A stretch of 64,000 nt of DNA from Melieria omissa (taxonomy: Eukaryota > Arthropoda > Insecta > Diptera > Ulidiidae). This document shows, piece by piece, positions 54,884 through 64,000 of this stretch (position 1 is its first letter; each line of letters begins with the position of its first letter). A model generated the notes under the pieces. That model saw nothing but the letters and a program-made list of their open reading frames with translations. It was not told the origin of the DNA and searched no databases. The position numbers and the translations under genes were made by a program. Location: contig OZ020269.1 in NCBI GenBank assembly GCA_963971225.1, forward strand, positions 41,499,264-41,563,263, read 5' to 3'.

Positions 54884-56538
54884 CACAGTGTAACGAGTTC
54901 ATATAACGATTGGACAAAAGTTGTCCTAGAGTAATGAAATTTTGCACACATGCTTTTTTTTACATGAACAATTTGTTCGTAAAGTTATAGAAAAATCAAA
55001 CAAGAGACACGCCCACCTCCCATACAACCTGAAATTACAAACCTTTGTGAAAGCCGCTCATATTAGTGTAGGACCTTAAAATTTGGTACACATGATGTTT
55101 TCTTTAAAATTACAGTCCACACAAAATTTCATTCAAATCGGTCCATTGTCATGCCCTCCCTTCATATAACAGTTTAAAGAAAATAGTCAAATTTATAAAT
55201 ATAATAACAACGTGGTGGTAAGTCGACATTTTATAAAATATTTGCAATGTGTTTGACTAAGTACCTGTGCAATGATATTGCAAATAAAATTGTTTAGTGC
55301 CCTGAATGCTTATCGTATTAAAAATACCAAAAAACTGTATCAATCGAAAAATTAAACATACAATTTCGAATTAACAAGAGTTTAATTCAATATTGACATG
55401 TTTGAATTCATATTTTAAAATACATACAATTAAAAACAAAATATATATACAAGAAATTAATACAAAATATATACAAAATATAAATTATTCACTAAAGGAA
55501 TTTTCATCATCATCATCATCATCACTAAAGCTAATATCAAGGGGTACAACTAAATTTTCATCGGTATCTTCTCTTTGTTCTACATGTGGCATCAAAAAAA
55601 TTTATATTTCATTTCCATACTTTTTTTTTAGTTTCCCTTTTGCCTATATACTTTCAGCAACGGTTCGGATTGCAACAATAAGGAGTTAAACAAGTCCTTG
55701 TTGCAGAGTATCCTACTTATTTTTCTTGTATGTTTTAATCTATTGTTTCTTATTATTTTATGTGAACCCTCGAGTGCTTCTTCCGACAGTGTTCCAATTG
55801 GTCTTGAAGAATATCTTATTTATCTGCACCGTGTATTAAAAGCTTGTGCACTGTCACAGGCATGTAATACTCCTCACTCGTTTTTTCTTAAATGCAGAGG
55901 TCAAACTGTTGCTCAAGAAATTGTTTCACGCTAGGAAGAATGCTCTCTTTTTTATTTCACTTCGCTTGCAGCCAAGCATAAAAATTGTTCGAATTTGAGC
56001 TCGAGTAGTCACTGAAAAAGTTGTATAACTTCAGAAAAAGCAAGCCAAAGCAGCTGAAATTTTTATATAGAAATCTACATACTTGCGTGCACAAAATATG
56101 AAAAAAAGAAAAAAGTGATAAGAAATGATTTTTTTTAATCGTCTCTGAAATCTGACTTTAACACTTTTTTAAATTGAAATTTCGCTGTCCGTTTTTTAAC
56201 GGGAAAAAGCAGATGTGAAATTATTGAACGCAGGTTATAGTATTACCAGTTAAAAGAAACAGTCAAACATTGTTCTGCAAATAATTTTGGCAAGTTTATC
56301 GATTGTGGTCAAAATTATCGAATTTCAAAGTTGGAGTACAAAATACGCTTTCAATGAAATGAAATTGAAGCAAAGGGAATGCTAACTTTGAGCACTGATA
56401 ACTCCTACAATTTTATATATTTTTTTACAATATTTTAGATTTGTCTAAGCCAGTATATTGTTAACAGAACCACATACTTGGATTTTTACATTTTCGACTT
56501 TGCAAATATCGACTTTTGTCCATACTCGTTACACTGTG
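54884..56538. mobile_element. Transib element with 12/23 recombination-signal-like ends
   Basis: Target duplication CGGCA (54879-54883, 56539-56543). Both ends start with the heptamer CACAGTG followed by TAACGAGT. At the left the spacer is 23 bp (54891-54913), then ACAAAAGTT; at the right, read inward, the spacer is 12 bp (56520-56531), then ACAAAAGTC. GC-rich 5-bp duplications and CAC(A/T)xTG ends are the Transib signature. Transposase remains on minus (next entry) confirm it. Length 1655 bp, internally deleted. It splits the BEL copy D coding region, so it is younger than that copy. Confidence 0.9.
55485..55930 (-). pseudogene. Transib (RAG1-like) transposase, C-terminal relic
   Basis: Minus strand: MPVTVHKLLIHGAD (55863-55822), then, one frame over, RPIGTLSEEALEG, whose LSEE segment aligns to the place of the last catalytic Glu in Transib/RAG1, then NKDLFNSLLLQSEPLLKVY and a stop, and an acidic tail SFSDDDDDDENSFSE ending at 55485 (the CAT repeat at 55507-55523 encodes the Asp run). 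The N-terminal two thirds are missing. Assignment is from the recognised PIGxLSEEA and DLFNxLLLxSxP blocks shared by Transib proteins. Confidence 0.8.
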
Positions 56539-56543
56539 CGGCA

Positions 56544-57470
56544 CTGGTATCTATAGCCCACTTAGGAGAATTGTTCAAGGTTAGAGCGTTGATCGATCAA
56601 GGCTCGCAACGCACCTTCATTTCCTCGAAGGTTCAAAAACGCCTTAAATTGCGAATTGAAAGATCTCACTTCGAAATTTCAGGCATGGGCAGTAAAATTT
56701 TGCAAAATTCCAATCACATTTGCATTTTGACGTTGGCAGTTCCAAACTCCAGCACGACCCTTAATGTGCAAGCAATCGTACTCCCCCAATTAACAACATT
56801 GCTACCCCCATTCAAAATTAGCCATCCCAATTGGCAAGAATTTGCCACGCTAAATCTCGCTGACCCAAGTCCCTTCGAGTCAGCGCAGATAGACCTCGTA
56901 ATTGGCAGTGATCCGATTCCCCAGATCTTACTCGAAGGTTTCCGCCGAAATGTTTGTGGCAGTTTATTAGCCAAAAACACCATTTTCGGTTGGATACTCA
57001 GCGGGCCAATACCCCATACGGTGTCATCTTATTCGACATACGTGGCAGAAGTCTCCAATGAGGAACTTAGCTCGCAACTCAGGCAATTCTGGGAGCAGCA
57101 AGAAGTCAAACTCCCGACACCTGTCTCCTCGGATGACACTTATTGCGAAGAGTTATACCAGAAGACCACAACCCGTGGATCGGACGGTAGATATACTGTT
57201 AAACTTCCCTTTAAGGCAGAATTTCCATGCTCGATAGCGTTAGGCAATTCCCGACCCAACGCGGTCCAGCAATATGTCAGCATGGAGCGTAATCTCTCCC
57301 GAAAGGGAAACCTCAAGACCATCTACGATGGCGTCTTAGAGGAATATCTCACCCTTGACCATATAGAACTCACAAATCCCCGTGAGATAATCCAAAATGG
57401 CAAATACTTTTCGTACTATCTGCCTCATCACGCAGTCATCCGCCCCGAAAAGAAAACCACTGAGTGGTCA
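56544..57470 (+). pseudogene. Protease and RT N-terminal region of BEL copy D
   Basis: The protease active site ALIDQGSQRTFIS (near 56590) has the normal Gly, and VIGSDPIPQILLEG lies near 56900. Then RT N-terminal blocks LYQKTTTRGSDGRYTVKLPF and QQYVSMERNLSRKG. The frame from the protease to 57515 is open; the ATG at 56478 lies inside Transib and is not the real start. Confidence 0.88.
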
Positions 57471-58333
57471 GTCCCTAAACGACATTCTGCATACTGGCCC
57501 TACTCTTCAAAATGACCTCACAGCTCTCATTCTCCGATGGCGCCTTTACCGCTTTGTTTTCAATGGCGATGTCCAGAAGATGTATAGGCGAATTCGGGTT
57601 CACAATAATCATCAGGAATTCCAGCGAATACTCTTTCGCAAATCCCCGGAATCTCCTATTCAAGATTTCAAATTGAAAACGGTGACATTTGGGGTTAACT
57701 GTGCGCCGTATTTGGCCATCAGAACGCTCGTAAGCGGCAAAAATACTTCTCGAGGAAATGTATGTCGACGACATTCTTTCCGGAGGTCATGATCTTCTCA
57801 CCACTAAGGAAGCCCTTTCTCAAGTGATAGCCACCCTCAACTCCGGGGGATTCCCTCTCAAAAAAATAACGGCGAATCACCCGAAACTCTTAGAGGAAAT
57901 TCCCGAAGACGACCTTTTCGACTCGGAATTCCTCAAATTCGATTTAACGAGTTCCACTAAGACTCTTGGCATCCGTTGGAATGTCCTATCGGACTCATTT
58001 TCATACTCCATCTCTCCCACTACTCCTGCAAATTCATTCACAAAAGTCAAATTCACTCCTCCGTTGCCAAACTTTTCGATCCCACAGGATGGCTTTCGCC
58101 TATAATGATTCCTGCCAAAAAGCTTCTGCAAGAGCTTTGGCTTGAAGGCACTGATTGGGACGAGTGCATAAAGCCAGGATCACTTATCAAATGGCACCAA
58201 TTCATTGAGAACTTGCCAGCCATAGAACTTATCGAAATTCCCCGGTGGGTTCACTACGCCCCCAATCGAAATGTTCAGATCCATGGATTTTGCGATGCCT
58301 CCGAAAAGGCATACTGTGCAGCTCTATGCATAC
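57397..58333 (+). pseudogene. pol: RT core and RNase H start of BEL copy D
   Basis: LYRFVFNGDVQKMYRRI (near 57550), [18 protein letters not shown], then after a shift [13 protein letters not shown] (57758 region) and [14 protein letters not shown]; another shift near 58060, then [12 protein letters not shown] and [15 protein letters not shown]. The RNase H block is cut at 58326-58333 by the hAT MITE target site ATGCATAC. Confidence 0.88.
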
Positions 58334-59294
58334 TAGGGATCGCAATTTTTTGCCATTTTGCGATCCCGGGATTTTCGGGATTGAAAAGTCAAATCCCGGG
58401 ATCCCGGGATTTAATCCCGGGATTCAAATAACAAATTTTTTAAATAAAACAATTTTACCAAATTGCATAAATACTTGTTTATAATATATTTACCATAAAA
58501 ATGGACACAGTTTAATCACATTTGGGGTAGTTTTAAGATTTTTTATCTTGAATTTAATCACATTGTAAGGCGGAAAGGGAGGCAGTCGGTGTTGAGTCGT
58601 CGAAGTGGTTGGTTGTGCGCGGCACATCACCAAAATCCAGTTGTCATTTACAATCAGTTGTCAATTACATTCAAAATTGTCAGTTTAAATTTAAATCAAA
58701 TAAATAAACATAGTCATCTTGACAACATTTTGTTTAACTTAAAAGTTTTTCATTTGACATTTAACTTCAGTTTGATAACATTTTGTTTTATCCAAAAATG
58801 ACACTTAAACATAACTTATTGCTTTGCATCAAATGTATCATAAAGTACATATATACGCATATTTGATAAAAAAAAATAAAATATCATAGTTAATTTGTTA
58901 GTACTTTTAGTTTTACTTCGATTATTTCGATAAAAAAGTTAAGCGTTGTGAATAACTAAAAACTGAGATCTTAAAAATACTAAGGCATTAAATGTTTAGC
59001 CCTATAATCTAGAGCGAAATTTATTGCAAATAAACCCTGCTGAGAGAAAACATCTTTCAGATTCAACACTTGCTGGTTGAATGCTTAGTAAATAATTATA
59101 AGCCTTTTGCAAAAGACGCCCTCTATCCCCTCCCTCCTCCTTCAGATAAGGAATTGGGTTTTTGTGCTTTTAAATTTATTTCATTTGAACTTTGAAGCAT
59201 CTTTTGCAATCCCGAAAATCCCGGGATTAAAAGATTTGAATCCCGGGATTTTCGGGACTGGAAAAAGTCCGGGATCCCGGGATTGCGATGCCTA
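58334..59294. mobile_element. hAT-type MITE rich in ATCCCGGGAT repeats
   Basis: Perfect 8-bp duplication ATGCATAC (58326-58333, 59295-59302). Ends TAGGGATCGCAA and the complement of TTGCGATGCCTA. Subterminal DNA on both sides is packed with the palindrome AATCCCGGGATT in both orientations (58360-58430 and 59210-59283), likely transposase binding sites. The middle is AT-rich and non-coding. Confidence 0.9.
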
Positions 59295-59302
59295 ATGCAT
59301 AC

Positions 59303-61249
59303 GTATTAGCACGAATGGTGACAGCCTCTCGTCACATCTCCTTGTTGCGAAAACAAGAGTTGCACCTCTCCAAACAATAAGCTTACCCCGCTTAGAGCTT
59401 TGCGGAGCAGTTTTACTCTCCCAGCTCATTAAATCCCTCCGCTGTCATCTCGGGTTCGATAAATCGGAAATCCATTTATGGACCGATTCTGAAATTGTCT
59501 TTGCTTGGTTGGAAAACCACCTTGCACATGGAAAACTTATGTTGCCAACCGCAACTCAGATACGTCCAAATGTGCACAACGCTCCCTGGCGACATGTCCC
59601 AAACGCTGAAAATCCCGCGGATTTAGGAACGCGCGGATGCAAGCCGCAAGATCTCAAAGATCACACTCTGTGGTGGAATGGCCCCAAATGGTTGCAGCAA
59701 GCGTCGGATGCTTGGCCAAAGGGTCATTCTCGTAAAATTCCAATCCCGGAACAACGAGGGATCGACTGCCACCACCTTCTCGAAGAGCAAACCGACATCC
59801 TTGATCGATTCTCCAACTTCTCTCTAGCCCTGAGAGTAATCGCATACATGTTTCGATTTGTTCATAACGGCATCTCTTCCCGTCGCCAACATAATCCCAT
59901 ACCCGGAACACTTTCGTCCCAAGCAGAGTTGGCATTTGTTAAAAATTGCCTTATAACTCTCGCGCAAAGTTCCCATTATCTCCAGGAACGACAAGCGCTC
60001 TCTCAATCTCTTCCCATATCCAAGAAAAGCTCTCTCTTGGTGCTCAATCCCTTCCTAGATAAACAGAAGGCGATGCGAGTTAATGGCAGACTCGCCAATG
60101 CGGCATTGTCGTATAATGAACGACACCCCATTATTATCCCCCCAGAGTCCCGCTACTGCAGTTTGCTTCTTCGCTTCCTTCACAAGCTATTACTGCATGC
60201 GAACCAACGACTGATGCTCCGTATGGTTCGGCAGGAATACTACATGCCGCGCCTAAAGCCGCAGGTCAAAAAGTGCATTTTTCAGTGCAAAACGTGTGTC
60301 ATCTATAAACACAGGCTGCGAACGCAGATCATGGCAGCGCTCCCCCCCCCCGAACGATGCACACTTACCAACCCATTCGCCACAACCGGAATCGACTTTG
60401 CTTGTCCATTCCAAATCAAAGCTTCCATGATCCGTAGCTCAACCTATCTCAAGGTTTATGTTGCAGTGTTCGTTTGCTTCTCCACGAAAGCCGTTCACTT
60501 GGAACTCTGTTCGGATCTTACAACCGAAGTGTTCCGTGCAGCATTCGCCCGATTCACCGGTCGACGAGGGCTACCTCTCAAAATCATGACCGACAACGGC
60601 AAAACGTTCGTCGGTGCTCAACCATGTCCAGAGACTTTGCCAAATTCTCGAAAGAAACCGCCCAAGATATTCTCAACCTCAGGGCGTCGAGTGGCAATTG
60701 ATCCCAACACATGCTCCTCACATGGAGGACTATGGGAGTCGGCAGTGAAAAGCTTCAAGACCCACCTTTAAAAGGTAGCCGGCTCTCATAGATTCACATA
60801 CGAAGAGTTTACGACTCTTCTTACTAGAATTGAAGGGACGCTTAATTCACGTCCACTCTCTCCTCAATCGCAGGACCCTTGCGATTTAGTGTCTCTGACC
60901 CCTTGCCACTTTCTCCGAGGCGCTCCTGTCGCCGCCCCCCCCCCACCCCGAAACCGAGTTCTCCGAGCTATCCCTAATTAATCGATGGGAAAAACTTAAA
61001 GTCCTCCACCATCAATTTGCCCGACGATAGAAGGACGAATATCTCAAGGATCTTCACAAACGTTATAAGTGGAAGCATCCGCAGAGAGAAGTGGAAGAAA
61101 ATGAAATGGTCGTAATTAAAGACGATCTGCTTCCCCCTAATGAATGGCGGCTCGGCCGCATTCATAAGATACAACGCGGTCCCGACAATCACGTCCGTGT
61201 CGTGAATATCCGCACCGACTCTGACATCTTGACAAGACCAGTAGTCTAG
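59303..61249 (+). pseudogene. int: RNase H end and integrase of BEL copy D
   Basis: RNase H continues at 59303. From 59509 a long frame reads [12 protein letters not shown] and, in integrase, [23 protein letters not shown] (first Asp), [11 protein letters not shown] (second Asp) and [13 protein letters not shown] stop at 60769 ends the frame; beyond it, in other frames, LTRIEG and CHFLRGAPV, a run of C near 60940 that shifts the frame, then EVEENEMVVIKDDLLPPNEW and RGPDNHVRVVN up to a stop at 61247. Confidence 0.88.
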
Positions 61250-61374
61250 CTATGCCCCCTAATAGCTTCTTAATCTCGACTCATCGTCCTGCTTATTTTT
61301 CACATACACTTTATCATTCTCTACCCACTCACTATTATTATGGTTAAGTGATACGTTTTGATGGTTTTTTGCAG

Positions 61375-61877
61375 GGCCACCAAAAAGCAGCAGCCAATCC
61401 ATCAATGCCGGCTGTGCCATCACCTACACGGCATTAGGTATTGCCGTGCGCTCCTTCAGCGTCAGCAGGTAGCCCGCGCCCAGGGCACGAACTGCCTGGC
61501 GCGGTCTCACCCCACCGCTCGATGCAGCTCCACCGCTCGCTGCAGCAAGTGCGGTCGAGCGCATCATACGATGCTGCACTTCGGGAAGAGGCCAGCGCCC
61601 AGGACCACACTCAAGGGCGGCAAGAAGCTGCAACAGCCCCGGCAGCAGCCCACTCAAGCGAAGCGCCATCGCGGACCGGCTGACACGCCACCGCCGGCCG
61701 CAAAAACACCAACCCACCCGTCCCGCCTCCGCGGTACCAGCAGAGCGGCAACTGATCGCTTTCAGCGAAGACGAAGCCTCCGACGAGGAGACCCCACAGC
61801 CGCGCGTCGGAGCCCGCGCCCTTATCGAGCGGGCCTTGGAGGCCCTGGGCCGTCTGAGCGAGCAGCTGCACACATAA
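61375..61877 (+). pseudogene. Third ORF of BEL copy D: Gag-like zinc-knuckle protein
   Basis: TGATGGTTTTTTGCAG ends at 61374, a clear 3' splice site about 125 bases after the integrase stop (about 107 in copy A). The exon encodes CRLCHHLHGIRYC, then NCLARSHPTARCS and CSKCGRAHHTMLHFG, followed by a Lys/Pro/Arg-rich linker and, one frame over, the terminal helix ARALIERALEALGRLSEQLH with the stop at 61875-61877. Strong GC content against an AT-rich genome shows coding-type composition. Shifts disrupt it. See copy A. Confidence 0.65.
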
Positions 61878-62636
61878 TGTTGCCTTTTAATCTTCAATAA
61901 AATGTTAAGATGTTGTGAGTCGCTTGATATTATTCTGGATAGAGAATTATTTAAACATATTGTAAATATGTATCTTCAAACGTTTCTAAGAAATTACTGT
62001 ATTCCTAGTGTATAGGATTATAATCCATTGACTGAAATAAACTTAACTAAAACAATGCAGCGGAGTGCGTACTAACAAAGTTTAATATGTCAAAAAAAGC
62101 GTAAACATGGAAACCCGCGCCTGTTTATGGCAATTATTATATTGGCTATGACGAAGATGCGGAACAAGTAAGAGAGTCGTCAAAGACCTCTTACCATTTA
62201 GAGGGTTATGCTTGAGCGGAATGTTTTTTGTTTTGGGATAGATGGAACAAAGTGGTCAATAGAAGATTTTTTCTTTTTTATAGTCAACAACACCCTGTTC
62301 TGTATGAATGAGCGACTTTTTCGACTTTAAAGCAGAACTGTCAACAATGTAAGAAATCCAGAAATATAAATAGGTATACTAAAAGACGATTTGTACGTGC
62401 CCAATGTAAAATCTCAATGTGTTTGGGTCAGGATTCTGCATTATACCATTGCAACCACTGCATTGGTCAAGCAGTTGAAGCAGATCTATAAACAAACTAT
62501 TTTGGTTATTAAATTTTTTGATATTTTGTGTTACTGTCGTATTTTTTTAATTTTAAAATTTATTCATTGAAGTCGAAATTCGTTATCTTTTTTATTAAAG
62601 TATAGTTTTACTATTTTAATTAATTAATTAATTGAT
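61878..62636. other. AT-rich DNA with a possible piggyBac-like fragment
   Basis: No intact gene. 62220-62260 in one frame reads FGIDGTKWSIED and 62335-62460 reads CQQCKKSRNINRYTKRRF then CKISMCLG, which weakly resemble the start and the Cys-rich end of piggyBac-type proteins. TTAA sites are near 62043 and 62506. This is a hint only. Confidence 0.3.
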
Positions 62637-62968
62637 TGGCGCGACAGCCCGCTTACGCGAGACTAAGGCCTAGCTTCCCGCAACCACCCGTGTTGTGCGT
62701 GTGAATTTTGTACGCGGGTGGAAGGGACCTACAGTTTTATGCCGGTCCCGAACGGCAGGTTGGGAGCTTTTTCATAGGCAATTTTTACTCTCAGAGGTTT
62801 GCCATTTCCAGCTGAGAGGACAGCCACCGAAAGAGAAAACGAGTTTCCCGTTATTTTTTTTAGGTGTTACTACATGCAGAATTCGATCTTGCGTCGCTCT
62901 GCATGCGACTCGCTGGATCGCGCACTAACCAACTAACGGCAACCACTAACGGCAGCCGCCGTGGGTCA
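62637..62968 (-). mobile_element. tRNA-derived SINE, full length, minus orientation
   Basis: The complement of 15370-15710 with small changes: 3' end at left (ATTAATTAATTG tail, GACAGCCCGCTTACGCGAG), body AGGGACCTACAGTTTTATGC, head at right with a decayed B box (GAATTCGATCTTGCG, complement). Flanked by TTTTACTATTTT-like sequence on both sides. Confidence 0.85.
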
Positions 62969-63226
62969 GTTACTATTACTATTTTACTATTAGTTACTAT
63001 TACTATTTTACCTAATTAAATAAAATGTAAGCCAGCAAGAGAAATTTACATCCTTAAACACACACACATCCAAACACATACACGCACTCATGCATAGAGT
63101 AAGTTTGGGTAATGTGATATATATGTTTGTTTTATGGCGATTCCCGAGTCGGGAATCCCGACACACTTTGTCTTAAAATAAACTTTTTTTCCCCCACACT
63201 GCTCATTGACGCATTATTTACTATAT
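62969..63226. other. Simple repeats and spacer
   Basis: TTACTATTACTATTTTA repeats (62968-63010), a CA-rich tract (63057-63090) and a short palindrome GATTCCCGAGTCGGGAATC (near 63140). No gene. Confidence 0.5.
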
Positions 63227-63644
63227 TGTTACGAAAATGACTCCTCTAAGTTCGTTTCTTGATTGTGCTTGAAAATAAAACCACTTTAATTACTCAACGC
63301 AAAAAGCATTCAAAAACCAGCAATCGTTTTATTTACAAATTTACACTTTGGTTATCTCTACACTACTACTATTGCATATTTCCCCTTTGCTTGCTCAAAT
63401 CAGACGCGACCCTCTGCGCTGCAACCGGCTGCCTTTTATACCTGTCTAGTTATCGCGCCAATTGTTCTTGCACATTCCAGTTTGACTTTCTCTCTCGATT
63501 GTTCTCGCAAAGCCCATACCATCGCGAACCAACCTTGCCATAACAGAATTATAGCAAGCCGGCCATAGTCCGAAGTGCATGCCTAAAAGTATGCCCGTAA
63601 AAGCATTCACGCATAGCACAGCGACAGGGTGCCTCATCGTTACA
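63227..63644 (-). repeat. Ty3/gypsy LTR (418 bp)
   Basis: TGTTACGAAAATGACTCC ... ATCGTTACA on plus, i.e. TGTAAC...GTAACA on the element strand. Minus-strand TATAAAAGG (near 63438) and AATAAAACG (near 63330) fit promoter and polyadenylation signals. Integrase sequence lies immediately to the right, so this is the 3' LTR of a minus-strand element. The purine-rich GTGGTGGGCAG on minus abuts it as a polypurine tract. Confidence 0.85.
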
Positions 63645-63935
63645 CTGCCCACCACATAGACTTGTTCGTTCCGAACAAGTGCCGGGGCTCCGCCGGAGTA
63701 AGACACCAGGCGCTCCAAATGGACTACTTTCAACCTCGCGTTTCTGTTGCAGCAGCGTTGAACCCTGTACACCACGTCATTAATCTTTGTGACGACTTTG
63801 TACGGTCCTTCCCATGACGTTTGAAGTTCTGGAGAAAAACCTTTCCTCCGCTGGGGTTGTAGTGCATTACCAGATCGCCTTCCTGGAACCCTGCTGTGTT
63901 AGCCCGTAGTTTATATCTGCCTTTCATCTTATTGC
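63645..63935 (-). pseudogene. int: Ty3/gypsy integrase C-terminus
   Basis: Minus strand: MKGRYKLRANTAGFQEGDLV (63927 on), then after a shift VYRVQRCCNRNARLKVVHLE. The GDLV and VYRVQ blocks are the GPY/F-type end of gypsy integrases. To the right (63936-64000) the DNA is AT-rich and not integrase, so the element is cut or interrupted there. Confidence 0.8.
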
Positions 63936-64000
63936 TATAAATTAAAACTATAATTTACTAACCCAAAAGAAAATAAAAGTTAAGGCGCGTGAAAAACACT

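Larger units (their letters stand above)
56539..61249 (+). mobile_element. BEL/Pao retrotransposon copy D, protease to integrase
   Basis: Continuation of 54690-54883. All pol domains are present in order but with many shifts, and a hAT MITE (58334-59294) is inserted in the RNase H region. LTRs are not identified; the LTR at 45857-46095 could belong to the same insertion, but the intervening 8 kb is mostly other elements. Confidence 0.9.

Noticed and set aside
45857..61877. Joining the copy C LTR and leader with copy D coding parts as one element
   Set aside because: Possible, but the 3.8 kb between (50878-54690) is other elements and no matching 3' LTR was seen, so I kept them separate.
63446..63775. 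A 109-codon minus-strand ORF
   Set aside because: Its first part is the integrase C-terminus, but it then runs through the LTR; not a separate gene.

Overview
The window is a dense, many-layered graveyard of transposable elements from an insect genome. Dipteran origin is likely and a tephritid-like fly is my best guess; no host gene anchors it. Evidence is an AT-rich background, BEL/Pao and Ty3/gypsy LTR retrotransposons, an RTE-type LINE, a tRNA-derived SINE, and many cut-and-paste transposons (Tc1/mariner, Harbinger, hAT, P/THAP, piggyBac-like, Transib). There are no rRNA genes, bacterial operons or CRISPR arrays. The only plausible host-gene piece is one terminal exon at 13977-14189 (minus strand).

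Layout. 1-7.5 kb: BEL copy A, nearly full length, 5' LTR outside the window, several frameshifts and stops. 8.2-10.4 kb: minus-strand Ty3/gypsy remnant. 10.4-14 kb: SINE piece, Helitron-like repeats, a decayed Tc1-like element (11218-12417), a Harbinger derivative keeping only the Myb-like gene, and the candidate host exon. 14.4-20 kb: a decayed Harbinger element hit by at least four later insertions. 20-21.5 kb: MITE-like repeats and a LINE C-terminus. 21474-37326: four head-to-tail, nearly identical copies of a 3.97-kb unit that itself contains a long-TIR transposon and a hAT element inserted in a LINE. 37.3-39.7 kb: the rest of that LINE. 39892-45010: BEL copy B, with matching LTRs and a 5-bp target duplication, internally deleted. 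45.8-51 kb: LTR and leader of BEL copy C, interrupted by a Helitron-like repeat (with a nested Tc1-like element) and a mariner-type MITE. 52-54.7 kb: P/THAP9-like transposase pseudogene. 54.7-61.9 kb: BEL copy D, split by a Transib element (54884-56538) and a hAT MITE (58334-59294). 62-64 kb: SINE, then a gypsy LTR plus integrase C-terminus.

The two most interesting signals are: (1) the Transib element, whose ends carry the heptamer CACAGTG followed by a 23-bp spacer at one end and a 12-bp spacer at the other before similar A-rich nonamer-like blocks, the geometry of V(D)J recombination signals, with RAG1-like transposase remnants inside and a 5-bp target duplication; and (2) a third open reading frame downstream of the BEL integrase, a second copy of the Gag-type zinc-knuckle module, preceded in three copies by a splice-acceptor-like sequence, which suggests a spliced 3' mRNA. 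Nested insertions give a readable relative chronology because several disrupted reading frames are restored when an insertion and one target duplication are removed.
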